Source: Bacteroidota bacterium
Lineage (GTDB): Bacteria > Bacteroidota > JABWAT01
Length of the DNA: 33,001 bases
NCBI GenBank assembly: GCA_017303995.1
Contig: JAFLBE010000048.1
Coordinates: 1-33,001 of the forward strand
Reading direction: 5' to 3'
Position 1 is the stretch's first letter. Each line of letters begins with the position of its first letter. Shown piece after piece: positions 8,114-15,434 of the stretch. A program made the position numbers and the translations under genes. The notes beneath the pieces are model-generated. The model saw nothing but the letters and a program-made list of their open reading frames with translations, made no database searches and was not told the DNA's origin.

Positions 8114-8695
8114 TTACTTGGTTAAATCTTTGGGTGGAATAAAACAATGTCTGCATCTGGGTTCATACGAATCTTTCGCCCCGAGCTGAATTCTTGACTC
8201 TGAAGATGATAGCCGTTGTGACCTTAGTGCCGGTGCACCACAAACCATACAGATGGCCTGTGCCTTGGTTATGTATTCTGCAATGGCGAGAAGCTGAGGA
8301 ACCGGTTCAAACGGAACGCCACGAAAATCCTGATCTAAACCGGCACAAATAACCCGTTTCCCAGAATTGGCAAGCTCTTCGACAACAGCAAGAACTTCCA
8401 TTCCCAGAAACTGAACTTCATCTATTCCTACAACTTCAGCGTCCTGCGCAAGAAGAATTATTTCCTGGGCACTTTCAACAATAGTAGACGGGATGGCAAG
8501 GTCAGAATGGGAAACAATGTGGGTTGAAGAGAAGCGGGTATCGATACGGGGTTTGAAAATCTCGACTTTTTGTTTGGCGATTTGGGCACGTCTCAAACGG
8601 CGGATCAGTTCTTCGGTTTTCCCGCTGAACATGCTTCCGCAGATCACTTCAATCCAACCGGAGCGGGTATGATATCTGAACTGACCTTCCATCAT
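8114..8695 (-). CDS. tdk: Thymidine kinase (type II)
   Basis: 193 aa, typical for the TK1-like family; phosphorylates thymidine (and deoxyuridine) with ATP in the cytoplasm. The P-loop is GSMFSGKT (20-27). The catalytic/Mg region is GIDEVQF with Asp92 and Glu93. The lasso domain carries a structural zinc site with Cys149, Cys152, Cys181 and Cys184. GLDQDFRGVPFEP is the usual substrate-loop signature. The start ATGATGG overlaps the cdd stop by 4 nt, so the two are translationally coupled. All key residues are present; no oddities. Confidence 0.96.
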   Translation of the reverse strand: MMEGQFRYHTRSGWIEVICGSMFSGKTEELIRRLRRAQIAKQKVEIFKPRIDTRFSSTHIVSHSDLAIPSTIVESAQEIILLAQDAEVVGIDEVQFLGMEVLAVVEELANSGKRVICAGLDQDFRGVPFEPVPQLLAIAEYITKAQAICMVCGAPALRSQRLSSSESRIQLGAKDSYEPRCRHCFIPPKDLTK

Positions 8696-9093
8696 TTTTT
8701 CTTCAGGTGAGAGGCGTTAAAGCTGTAAGGAAGAAGGTCACTGCATTTCAGGGTTTTGACGGTATTATTCTGATGAATAAGGTGAACATTCAGATTTTCA
8801 CCGCCAAGATCGAGTAAAACCTGCCGGCAGGCACCACAAGGGTTTGTAAATTCTTCAGCATCGCCACAAATATAAATATCTGAAAAATCATGATCACCAT
8901 CCGAAATTGCTTTAAAAATTGCAACCCGTTCAGCGCAGCAAGTGAGACTGTACGAACTATTTTCCACATTGCAACCCAGGTAAGTTTTCCCGGATTTTGA
9001 TATCAGAACTGCACCAACCCGAAAATTGGAATAAGGTGCAAAAGCACGGGTTTGTGCTTCTCTTGCCAGTTTAACGAATTCGGCCGTTTTCAT
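8692..9093 (-). CDS. cdd: Cytidine deaminase
   Basis: 133 aa from the ATG at 9093, the size of homotetrameric CDAs; deaminates (deoxy)cytidine to (deoxy)uridine. The zinc site has Cys53-Cys54-Ala-Glu55 style CCAERVA (ligand Cys53, proton-shuttle Glu55) and NPCGACRQ (Cys86 and Cys89). The substrate motif NVENSSY is at 42-48. A longer frame begins at 9138, but the 9093 start is preferred. It begins MKTAEFVKLAREAQ at the usual family position and has AAGGA 7 nt upstream. First gene of the five-gene operon cdd-tdk-nupC-pnp-lipoprotein. Confidence 0.93.
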   Translation of the reverse strand: MKTAEFVKLAREAQTRAFAPYSNFRVGAVLISKSGKTYLGCNVENSSYSLTCCAERVAIFKAISDGDHDFSDIYICGDAEEFTNPCGACRQVLLDLGGENLNVHLIHQNNTVKTLKCSDLLPYSFNASHLKKK

Positions 9094-9389
9094 GGTTTTC
9101 CTTGTAAAAAAGGGCATGAAAGATACCACCATTGCCACGGAAATGCAAACAAGTCATGAACTGGAAACCAGTATTCATTTCCTTCAGGAAGATAGTCTGC
9201 CAGATTATTTCTGAACAAAAAATAAAACGAATTGGAATTTTCCTTTTCAAACACCCCATTACACTAAAAAGTGAACCGAAAAAGTAAGCAAAACAACCAA
9301 ATAAGGGACTTTTTCTCATTAAAATCCGGACAAATTATTCTGTTTTTTGCACTCTGGCTACAATAACCCCTTTTAAACTCTTAATCCTA
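9094..9389. other. Divergent intergenic region (no gene seen)
   Basis: About 300 bp between the divergently transcribed cdd operon and the WD40 gene. Frames in it are antisense or upstream extensions of cdd without family features. It should contain the cdd operon promoter. On the minus strand TTTG is followed by a T-rich TATTTTTTG-like box within about 9217-9255, but the match is one base out of register and I do not call it. Confidence 0.4.
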
Positions 9390-9421
9390 TTGAAAATACA
9401 ACCTTTAAATCCCTATCTTTA
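9390..9421 (+). promoter_or_regulatory. Candidate promoter for the WD40 gene
   Basis: TTG (9390-9392), then 21 nt, then TATCTTTA (9414-9421), a 7-of-8 match to TAnnTTTG at the expected spacing. The transcription start would fall near 9428, about 80 nt before the chosen ATG. Confidence 0.35.
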
Positions 9422-9506
9422 TAATTTAATGAGTTTATAATAAGAGCTGTCACCGAATCCCGTTCTCTCAGTGGGAAAACCAGTCAGTTCAACGATGGAG
9501 TTTGAT

Positions 9507-11294
9507 ATGATCAGTCAGGAAACGCTTAATTCACTGTTTGAAGCCTCTTCAAAAGTCAGAATCGGCAGCGGAAGTCAGAAATCACTTGCACTCCATCCGA
9601 ACGGACGTGAAATCATTGCCGGAACAACCATTGGGCTTGAAATCTGGGATATTGCCTCCGGAAAATTAAATCATGCAATCGACTGTCATCTCGATTTTGT
9701 TACTGCACTTGCAATTTCCCGGGTAAACAATCAACTGGCTTCAGCAAGTGACGATCAGACCGTTATCATCTGGAACCTGAGTGATTTCACCCAAATCAGA
9801 ACGATTCATATTGGCCAGGGTGCAATCAATGCAATCGCCTTTAATTTGCTTGGAACTCAACTTGCTGTAGCAAATAAATCTGGCAATATCACTGTTTACG
9901 AAACCCGATCAGGCTATATTCTTCACACCCTTTCAGGTCACCGTGACTCAGTTTACTCGCTTGCTTACAGCGGAAACGGAAAGTTTTTGATCTCAGGATC
10001 ACGTGACAGCACTGTCAGAATCTGGGATTCGTACGGCGGGCAGTGCCTCAGAATCTGTGAAGGACATAACGGCTCTGTTTATGCAGTCAACGCCAACAGT
10101 GACGGGTCAGTTGCTGTCAGTGGAAGCTGGGATAATACCCTTAAATGGTGGAATACCAAAACCGGTGAATGCATCAGAAGTGTGGAAGGAAATAAATCTT
10201 CAATCGAGACGGTTCTTGTCTCCCCGAATGATGAGTTTGTAATCGCCGGCGGACTTGATAAAACCATTACCGTCTGGGATTTTCACGAAGGTGTTTTACT
10301 TCACACCCTCGAAGCCCATGAGTTTGGCGTTTACGGAACGGCCATTTCTCACGACGGAAAAATGCTTATCAGCTCTTCGGATGACAGAACAATGTGCATC
10401 TGGAATCTGGAGTCCGGCAAACTGATCAGAAAAATTCCCGGCTACAAAGGTGCCATCGAATCGTTAAACTTTGTTCTCGATGAAACCATACTGGTTACCG
10501 CCGGTAAGGGAAAACAAATTGTATTCTGGGATATCGCAACCCAAACCATTTCACGCACGATTAACCATCCCTCTCACGTCAAATCAATTGCCGTTGATCA
10601 TAAACGGAATCGGATTATTGTTGCCGGACTCGAAAAAATTATCCGGGTTTATGATGTGGTAACCGGTGAAGAAGTGCTGGCCTTTGAAGCTCATGATTAT
10701 TATGTAAATGGCGTTTCGCTTTCTTCGGATGGAGAATTTTTCGTTAGCTCCGGCTGGGATTCACTGGTTAAACTCTGGCGAACTGAAGACTGCTCGCCAA
10801 TTAGAACCTTTTCAGGACATAAAGAATCTGTTTACCACTCTGTCATCACTCCTGATAATGAATGGATCGTAAGTTGTGATGAAAAAGGAGTTCTCTGTGT
10901 CTGGAATACTGTTGACGGCTTGATGGTAAAAGAAATCCACGGTCATAGCGGACCTGTAACCGGCATGGTGATGTCCCCTGAAGAAAATGTACTTTACAGC
11001 ACTGGTAAAGACGGACATTTAACCGAGTGGCAGCTTCCTGAAATGGAAAAACGCCATGATATGATTCCTCACGAAAGCGGTTCTTTATGTTTGGCACTTT
11101 CAGGAAAAGGAAATTTCCTGATTACCGGCGGAGCTGACAAAACCATTTCAGTGATTCAAAGAAAATCCAGACTTAAAGTTGCATCACTGAAAGGTCACAA
11201 AGGCCGCGTAATCTCGATGTTAAGTGACGAAAGTGAGCACCTCATCGTCAGCGGGAACGTAGATGGTACCATTTATCTCTGGAAAATGATGTAA
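9507..11294 (+). CDS. WD40 repeat protein (about 14 blades)
   Basis: 595 aa from the ATG at 9507, made almost entirely of WD40 repeats. Examples are SGSRDSTVRIWDSYGG, SGSWDNTLKWWNTKTGE, AGGLDKTITVWDFHEG and SSSDDRTMCIWNLESGK. At about 42 residues each, the length fits roughly 14 blades, i.e. two seven-bladed propellers in tandem. There is no signal peptide, transmembrane helix, kinase, caspase or NACHT domain, so it should be a cytoplasmic scaffold. Alternative starts are GTG 9471 and ATG 9495. The 9507 ATG is preferred because GGAG lies 6 nt before it. It is monocistronic and partner proteins are unknown. WD40 proteins without an effector domain are less common in bacteria than multidomain ones. 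Confidence 0.88.
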   Translation: MISQETLNSLFEASSKVRIGSGSQKSLALHPNGREIIAGTTIGLEIWDIASGKLNHAIDCHLDFVTALAISRVNNQLASASDDQTVIIWNLSDFTQIRTIHIGQGAINAIAFNLLGTQLAVANKSGNITVYETRSGYILHTLSGHRDSVYSLAYSGNGKFLISGSRDSTVRIWDSYGGQCLRICEGHNGSVYAVNANSDGSVAVSGSWDNTLKWWNTKTGECIRSVEGNKSSIETVLVSPNDEFVIAGGLDKTITVWDFHEGVLLHTLEAHEFGVYGTAISHDGKMLISSSDDRTMCIWNLESGKLIRKIPGYKGAIESLNFVLDETILVTAGKGKQIVFWDIATQTISRTINHPSHVKSIAVDHKRNRIIVAGLEKIIRVYDVVTGEEVLAFEAHDYYVNGVSLSSDGEFFVSSGWDSLVKLWRTEDCSPIRTFSGHKESVYHSVITPDNEWIVSCDEKGVLCVWNTVDGLMVKEIHGHSGPVTGMVMSPEENVLYSTGKDGHLTEWQLPEMEKRHDMIPHESGSLCLALSGKGNFLITGGADKTISVIQRKSRLKVASLKGHKGRVISMLSDESEHLIVSGNVDGTIYLWKMM

Positions 11295-11320
11295 AAACGG
11301 CTTTTTTCGAACAGCACATA

Positions 11321-11351
11321 TTGACAACAGGACGAAGTTGCCGTAACTTTG
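11321..11351 (+). promoter_or_regulatory. Bacteroidetes-type promoter of tRNA-Val
   Basis: TTG (11321-11323), exactly 20 nt, then TAACTTTG (11344-11351). This is a full match to TTG-N20-TAnnTTTG, about 20 nt before the tRNA 5' end. It is the best promoter in the window and supports an FCB-group host. Confidence 0.6.
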
Positions 11352-11370
11352 CAGTCCCAAGTTCATACAA

Positions 11371-11445
11371 GGGCGTTTAGCTCAGTTGGTCTAGAGCATC
11401 TGCCTTACAAGCAGAGGGTCCGGGGTTCGAGCCCCTGAACGCCCA
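11371..11445 (+). tRNA. tRNA-Val (anticodon UAC)
   Basis: Complete cloverleaf. Acceptor GGGCGTT (11371-11377) pairs with AACGCCC (11438-11444), discriminator A at 11445. The D arm includes TAGCTCAGTTGGT. The anticodon stem TCTGC/GCAGA encloses loop CTTACAA, giving anticodon TAC (valine, GUA/GUG codons). The T arm contains GGTTCGAGCCC. The 3' CCA is not encoded; the genome reads ACTA after the acceptor, so CCA must be added enzymatically. It has its own promoter and terminator. Confidence 0.96.
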
Positions 11446-11450
11446 CTAAA

Positions 11451-11480
11451 AAGTCAGCCGCAAGCTGACTTTTTTCGTTT
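11451..11480 (+). terminator. Intrinsic terminator after tRNA-Val
   Basis: Perfect 8-bp stem AAGTCAGC (11451-11458) and GCTGACTT (11464-11471) with a 5-nt loop, followed directly by a T-run (TTTTTCGTTT). It lies six bases past the tRNA end. Confidence 0.85.
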
Positions 11481-11822
11481 TATCCCGGTCGAGATTTTTT
11501 CTGATTTATCGCTTTCTACAAAGTGGTCACCCCCATGGGGTTACAAAATACTTTTTGGTTTTATTTCCCGCTAACAATTTACTGTTCTTTATTCATACCC
11601 TGCATCCTGCTAATCCTTGTTGAAAAAGTGAATATTTCTTTTCGCCCAGAATTAGGGTCAAAACTCCTGAATTTTGTATTCATTTAACCCCGAGCACTTA
11701 ATAGTTAAACTTTTCACTTTCCTCCCCCTTTTCCTCACCAGAATCTAATCCCTGAAAACTGAACCTTATATTCAGAATTTCTATTTTTATATAAACGAGT
11801 CTTTTACACTTAATAACTCAAC
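11481..11822. other. Intergenic region with a dispersed repeat
   Basis: About 340 bp without a gene between the tRNA terminator and the small Cys protein. Its left half holds a copy of the CTTTCTACAAA...TTACAAAA repeat (11512-11550) and a T/C-rich tail like the one following the copy at 20181. The right half is AT-rich and presumably carries the promoter of the next gene; no clear box was found. Confidence 0.5.
11512..11550 (+). repeat. Dispersed intergenic repeat, copy 1
   Basis: CTTTCTACAAA, GGTCA, a CCCCATGGGG palindrome and TTACAAAA occur in this order, matching 20181-20218 (CTTTCTACAAA, GGGTCA, CCCTATGGG, TTACAAAA). Both copies are followed by similar sequence ending in a CCCTG...TGTT segment. 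No coding function; it appears to be a family of non-coding palindromic elements. Confidence 0.6.
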
Positions 11823-12239
11823 ATGATAATTCCCTACTGCTCAAGATGTGCCCATGTTTTTCATTCCGGTTCAACCGAAAACTGGTCATGTCCTGCATTT
11901 CAACAAATCCCTGATGACATCCTCCAAAACAAAAGTGACCATTCACGAATCCGCCCAGATCAAGACGGAAACTGGTTTTTTACTCCTGCTGTATTCTGGC
12001 CAGAAAATATTTTCAGTTACGGTATCACTGAAAATGAATCTATGGAAATTTTTGGTCACCCGGTTTCATTTGTTCAATACTGGTGGGATCCTGACAAAGA
12101 AGCCGCTGCTCTTGCCGATTTGTTTCTATTGTTCACACATCGGGGCCATACTTTGGAAGCCAGCCGAATTAAGAAATTGGGTGAAGCCGTAAACCCTGAG
12201 CAGTTTCACAGACAAATCAGATGGTTTTTGAAACCGTAA
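11823..12239 (+). CDS. Small Cys-containing protein of unknown function
   Basis: 138 aa, acidic and soluble, no signal peptide. The N-terminus has Cys6-x-x-Cys9 and Cys23 (CSRCAHVF, then WSCPAF). An IPDDIL segment, a DHSRIRPDQDG segment and FFTP follow. This order (CxxC, CxAF, IPxxIL, DH, D-G-x-x-F) resembles small uncharacterised bacterial proteins with a CxxC...C-AFP-GIP-IL...DH...GD-G-F pattern, suggesting a small metal-binding or structural Cys site. The C-terminal half is helical with several Trp. It stands alone between tRNA-Val and the CZB-hemerythrin gene. An overlapping frame at 11848-12192 shows no such pattern and is a shadow. Function unknown. Confidence 0.6.
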   Translation: MIIPYCSRCAHVFHSGSTENWSCPAFQQIPDDILQNKSDHSRIRPDQDGNWFFTPAVFWPENIFSYGITENESMEIFGHPVSFVQYWWDPDKEAAALADLFLLFTHRGHTLEASRIKKLGEAVNPEQFHRQIRWFLKP

Positions 12240-12436
12240 TCTTTGGTTTCCTTACCAAAGTTTCTAGCGTTTTACCAAATGTAATCCGGAATTTATCGTC
12301 TTTTTATCGGATTAACCCGCTAAACGCAACCACTTTCCCACCCATTCAAATCCAGACGCGACTTTCCAGTTTTCATTGTCAATAATTTACATTTTGGCAC
12401 CCGTTTTGTTTCACCCAGCGTTTTGTATTTTAAACT

Positions 12437-13282
12437 ATGGGGATTTTGATGGCGGCTATACTCGATTGGGAACAACTAAAAATGGCTCACCTGGTCTGGA
12501 GAATTAACTTCAGATCGCTACTTAATGGTGGATCGGGGAAACTTGAAGACTCAAAAATTAAAGATCACACCCAATGTGACATGGGCAAATGGCTTCACGG
12601 TGAAGGTCGTGAAAAATTTGGGACTAACCCGATGTACCATGATCTCGTCGAATACCACAAAATTTTCCATGAAATGGCCACGAATGCCTATCAGGAATAT
12701 TCAGCCGGCAACAAAGACCGTGCTGCCGTCATTCTTGAAAAAATTACCGATCACTCCAATGCCCTCATGGCTTTAATTGATCAGTTTAAAACGGTTGCCA
12801 AATCGGCTCCGGTTGAAGAAACCAAAATTGCCGGATTTGAACCGTATGTCTGGACACCTGCTTTTGAAATTGGGATATCGCAAATTGACGGTCAGCATAA
12901 ATCATTGGTTAACCTCACCAATGAGCTTGGGCAAGCAGTTCACCTCCGCCGGGCCAATCACATGATTTCAGAAGTGATTTACAAACTCGAAGATTACACC
13001 AAAACTCACTTTTCTGCGGAGGAAATGCTTCTTGAATCCATAAATTACAAAGGTATCTCAGAGCATAAGCAAAAACATTCTGATTTTATTGACTACCTCA
13101 GTTCCTACCGGCTGCAAGTTATGAACGGACAAAAAAACGGGATGGATCTGCACGACTTTCTTGGGAAATGGCTGATCAACCACATTCAGGTTTCAGATCG
13201 TGATTACGTGAATGAGATCAATGCCCGTCAGCAACCCGTTGAAGCAGGCTTATTTTCAAGGCTTTTCAGGGTCTTTTCCTGA
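12437..13282 (+). CDS. CZB-hemerythrin fusion protein
   Basis: 281 aa, two domains, no membrane segment. Residues about 15-120 form a chemoreceptor zinc-binding (CZB) domain: HLVWRINFRSLL (His18), the CDMGKWLHGEG core (Cys47), and YHKIFH (His74, His78), giving the 3His/1Cys zinc set. Residues about 138-262 are a bacteriohemerythrin with all seven di-iron ligands visible: His154 (GQHKS), His191 and Glu195 (HFSAEE), His210 and His214 (HKQKH), His249 and Asp254 (HIQVSDRDY). The family binds O2 reversibly; CZB domains sense zinc or HOCl and redox state. There is no output domain, so it may modulate a partner or buffer O2. ATG 12449, with GGGG upstream, is an alternative start. Monocistronic. Confidence 0.9.
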   Translation: MGILMAAILDWEQLKMAHLVWRINFRSLLNGGSGKLEDSKIKDHTQCDMGKWLHGEGREKFGTNPMYHDLVEYHKIFHEMATNAYQEYSAGNKDRAAVILEKITDHSNALMALIDQFKTVAKSAPVEETKIAGFEPYVWTPAFEIGISQIDGQHKSLVNLTNELGQAVHLRRANHMISEVIYKLEDYTKTHFSAEEMLLESINYKGISEHKQKHSDFIDYLSSYRLQVMNGQKNGMDLHDFLGKWLINHIQVSDRDYVNEINARQQPVEAGLFSRLFRVFS

Positions 13283-13379
13283 TTGGCCGAGGCCGGAGAT
13301 TCAGGCGTCCCCATGCCTGGTTCTCCGGTTTTCCTTTTCTGAATTTGTTTTTTATCCTTTCCCGAATCCTTCCTGTAAA

Positions 13380-13410
13380 TTGAGTCCGTTCTCCCGAAAC
13401 CTTACCTTGC
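13380..13410 (+). promoter_or_regulatory. Candidate promoter for the PPC-rarD pair
   Basis: TTG (13380-13382), 20 nt, then TACCTTGC (13403-13410), a 6-of-8 match to TAnnTTTG at ideal spacing. The start site would lie only a few bases before the ATG at 13427, so the leader would be very short. Low-confidence pattern call. Confidence 0.3.
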
Positions 13411-13426
13411 CACTTTTGGCAACCAA

Positions 13427-13903
13427 ATGAAAACCCTATCCACCCGGTTCATTCTTCTTTTTCTTTTATTTTCAGGTAACGTCATGTCCCAGCCTTTTAC
13501 CTCACCAGGATTGTTTCATGTCATTCGGTTGACACCGGGTTCAGATTTGAAGAAATCACTGATGGATTACGCAAAAACCAATCAGCTTTCCGCCGTTGGA
13601 GTTGTCTCCTGTACAGGAAGCCTGAAACAGGGCAATCTTCGTTTTGCTGATGCAAAGGAAGGATCGGTCTTTGACGGAAAGTGGGAAATTGTTTCTCTTA
13701 CCGGAACGTTTAATTCTGAATCGGGTCACTTTCACCTTTCCATTTCTGATTCAACTGGAAAAACCATCGGCGGACATTTACTTGATGGATGCCTGATCTA
13801 CACAACGGCTGAGCTTATTCTGGTGGAATTGCCCCAACTGGATTTTAAAAGAACTCAGGATTCCCAAACCGGATACAAGGAACTGGATCCCGTACAAAAA
13901 TGA
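13427..13903 (+). CDS. Exported PPC (DUF296) domain protein
   Basis: 158 aa. Residues 1-22 form a Sec signal peptide (hydrophobic core ILLFLLF, cleavage near MSQ-PF). The rest is a PPC/DUF296 domain: FHVIRLTPGSDLKKSL, VVSCTGSL, the conserved SGHFHLSISD histidine pair, IGGHLLDG, and a terminal AELILVELP strand. PPC domains trimerise and are usually cytoplasmic or fused to AT-hooks in plants; a periplasmic copy is less usual. The His-rich pocket may bind a metal. The stop overlaps the rarD start (ATGATG, 4 nt), so the two are translationally coupled. Biochemical role unknown. Confidence 0.82.
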   Translation: MKTLSTRFILLFLLFSGNVMSQPFTSPGLFHVIRLTPGSDLKKSLMDYAKTNQLSAVGVVSCTGSLKQGNLRFADAKEGSVFDGKWEIVSLTGTFNSESGHFHLSISDSTGKTIGGHLLDGCLIYTTAELILVELPQLDFKRTQDSQTGYKELDPVQK

Positions 13904-14787
13904 TGAATCAAACTCCCCCTGATAAAAAAGGGATTCTGTTTGCCCTGCTGGCCTTTATTTCATGGGGATTTTTACCGGTTTACTGGAAATTATTGCAAAC
14001 CGTTCCTGCACCAGAAATTTTAGCTCACCGGATTGTCTGGTCGTTTCTTTTTGTTTTTATTCTTATCAGGATTCAAAGGAAAAAACTCAGCTTTTCTTCT
14101 TTCCGGAATCTGAAAGCAACTTTGGCTCTTGCCGGCGCAGGTTTTTTTATCGCGCTTAACTGGGGAATTTACATTTTTGCTGTCAATGCCGGCCATATAG
14201 TTGAAACCAGTATGGGGTATTACATCAACCCGCTGGTTAGCATTGCCTTCGGACTCATTTTTCTTCACGAAAAACTCAGACCAGTGCAATGGATTTCTTT
14301 AACCCTGGCCGCTGCTGGCGTTCTTTATCTTGCACTTGATTACGGAAAAATACCCTGGATTGCATTGGCTCTTGCTGGCTCTTTTGCCATTTATGGCTTG
14401 CTAAAAAAACTAACTCCGCACGAAGCCCTGCAGGGGCTCGCACTCGAAACACTGATCTTACTTCCTTTAGTTCTCGCATTTTTGATCTTGCCAATCGGAG
14501 GATCATCAGGCGCAATTAGTCATTCCGATTTAAGAACTACACTTTTACTGATTCTATCGGGAGTCGTTACCGCACTTCCTTTATACTGGTTTGCCCTGGG
14601 TGTAAAAAGAATTCCACTCTCACTTGTGGGTTTTTTCCAGTACATCGGTCCATCAATTGCGCTTCTGATTGCCGTATTTATTTATAACGAACCGTTCACT
14701 CATTCCCACCTGATCAGCTTTTCTTTGATCTGGTCAGGACTTGTAATCTACACTTTATCCATCACCGGCATTTTGAAACGGTTTTAG
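13900..14787 (+). CDS. rarD: RarD-type EamA/DMT transporter
   Basis: 295 aa, ten predicted transmembrane helices in two EamA repeats, the size of RarD proteins. The N-terminus KKGILFALLAFISWGFLPVYWKLL and the segment ALNWGIYIFAVNAGHIVETS are strongly RarD-like, as are GYYINPLVS and FFQYIGPS in the second half. RarD belongs to the drug/metabolite transporter superfamily; its natural substrate is not settled and may be an amino acid or small metabolite. ATG 13900 overlaps the preceding PPC gene by 4 nt; ATG 13903 is equally possible. Family call firm, substrate unknown. Confidence 0.9.
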   Translation: MMNQTPPDKKGILFALLAFISWGFLPVYWKLLQTVPAPEILAHRIVWSFLFVFILIRIQRKKLSFSSFRNLKATLALAGAGFFIALNWGIYIFAVNAGHIVETSMGYYINPLVSIAFGLIFLHEKLRPVQWISLTLAAAGVLYLALDYGKIPWIALALAGSFAIYGLLKKLTPHEALQGLALETLILLPLVLAFLILPIGGSSGAISHSDLRTTLLLILSGVVTALPLYWFALGVKRIPLSLVGFFQYIGPSIALLIAVFIYNEPFTHSHLISFSLIWSGLVIYTLSITGILKRF

Positions 14788-15088
14788 CTGAATTGGGGAA
14801 TTTTTCCATGTTTTCATCCCTTTATTACGATAATTTAAATAAATCCCTTCATTTTTACCCTTGAAAATGTCAATCCGGTTGGATTTGCGGACAGAAACTC
14901 CCATATTGTTCCCGTTCTGAACCTCCCGCAGACCTAACGGTCGCCGGAACCAGGACATCTGGCCAGGAAATTGCGACGCAGACCAGAGCTTGAGACACGA
15001 TTAGAATTACTGATCCCGTTTAGGCTTAAATCTCCCTGCAACCCCCAGATCAATGAAACCAAGTTAGAGTTAGAAAGGTTCGATTGAA
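14788..15088 (+). other. 300-bp leader/promoter region of the RRM gene
   Basis: No ORF of interest on the plus strand. A TTG at about 14861 and TGGATTTG at about 14880 form a weak promoter-like pair. If used, it would leave an untranslated leader of nearly 200 nt before the RRM ATG. Long structured leaders are common for cold-induced or autoregulated RNA-binding genes. I see no strong single hairpin. Confidence 0.35.
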
Positions 15089-15397
15089 ATGAAGTTATAT
15101 GTAGGGAATCTCCCATACCAATTCAGCAACGATGATTTAGCTGAAGCATTCAACGCCTATGGCGAAGTTGTTTCTGCAACTATCATTAAAGATAAAGTGA
15201 CTGGCCGTTCCAAAGGATTCGGATTCGTCGAAATGAAGGATGCCTCCTCTGGTACCCAGGCTATTACCGGTTTGAATGGTAAGGAACTTGCCGGACGGAC
15301 AATCAACGTCAGCGAAGCTCGTCCTCGCGAAAACAGCGGCGGCGGCGGCGGTGGCTTCCAACGTGGCGGTGGCGGCGGCGGCGGATATCGTCGTTAG
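15089..15397 (+). CDS. Gly-rich RRM RNA-binding protein
   Basis: 102 aa. One RNA-recognition motif covers residues 1-80, with RNP2 KLYVGNLPY (2-10) and RNP1 KGFGFVEM, including the aromatic residues that stack on RNA. A short RPRENS linker and a Gly/Arg-rich tail (residues about 86-102, ending GYRR) follow. This is the architecture of the small bacterial RRM proteins (Rbp type, cyanobacteria and Bacteroidota), which resemble plant glycine-rich proteins and are often cold-induced. It probably binds single-stranded RNA in the cytoplasm. Monocistronic, ending at a hairpin shared with the convergent glycosyltransferase gene. Confidence 0.95.
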   Translation: MKLYVGNLPYQFSNDDLAEAFNAYGEVVSATIIKDKVTGRSKGFGFVEMKDASSGTQAITGLNGKELAGRTINVSEARPRENSGGGGGGFQRGGGGGGGYRR

Positions 15398-15410
15398 TAT
15401 TTCTTCTGGC

Positions 15411-15434
15411 CTGCTGAACCTACCGGTTCAGCAG
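15411..15434. terminator. Hairpin between convergent genes
   Basis: Perfect 10-bp inverted repeat, CTGCTGAACC (15411-15420) and GGTTCAGCAG (15425-15434), with loop TACC. It overlaps the last codons of the minus-strand glycosyltransferase and follows the RRM stop by 13 bp. Neither side has a good T-run, so it may stop transcription imperfectly or protect 3' ends. Confidence 0.55.

Noticed and set aside
11848-12192. 114-codon frame overlapping the small Cys protein
   Set aside because: The 11823-12239 frame has the family-like CxxC...IPxxIL...DG-F pattern; this one does not.
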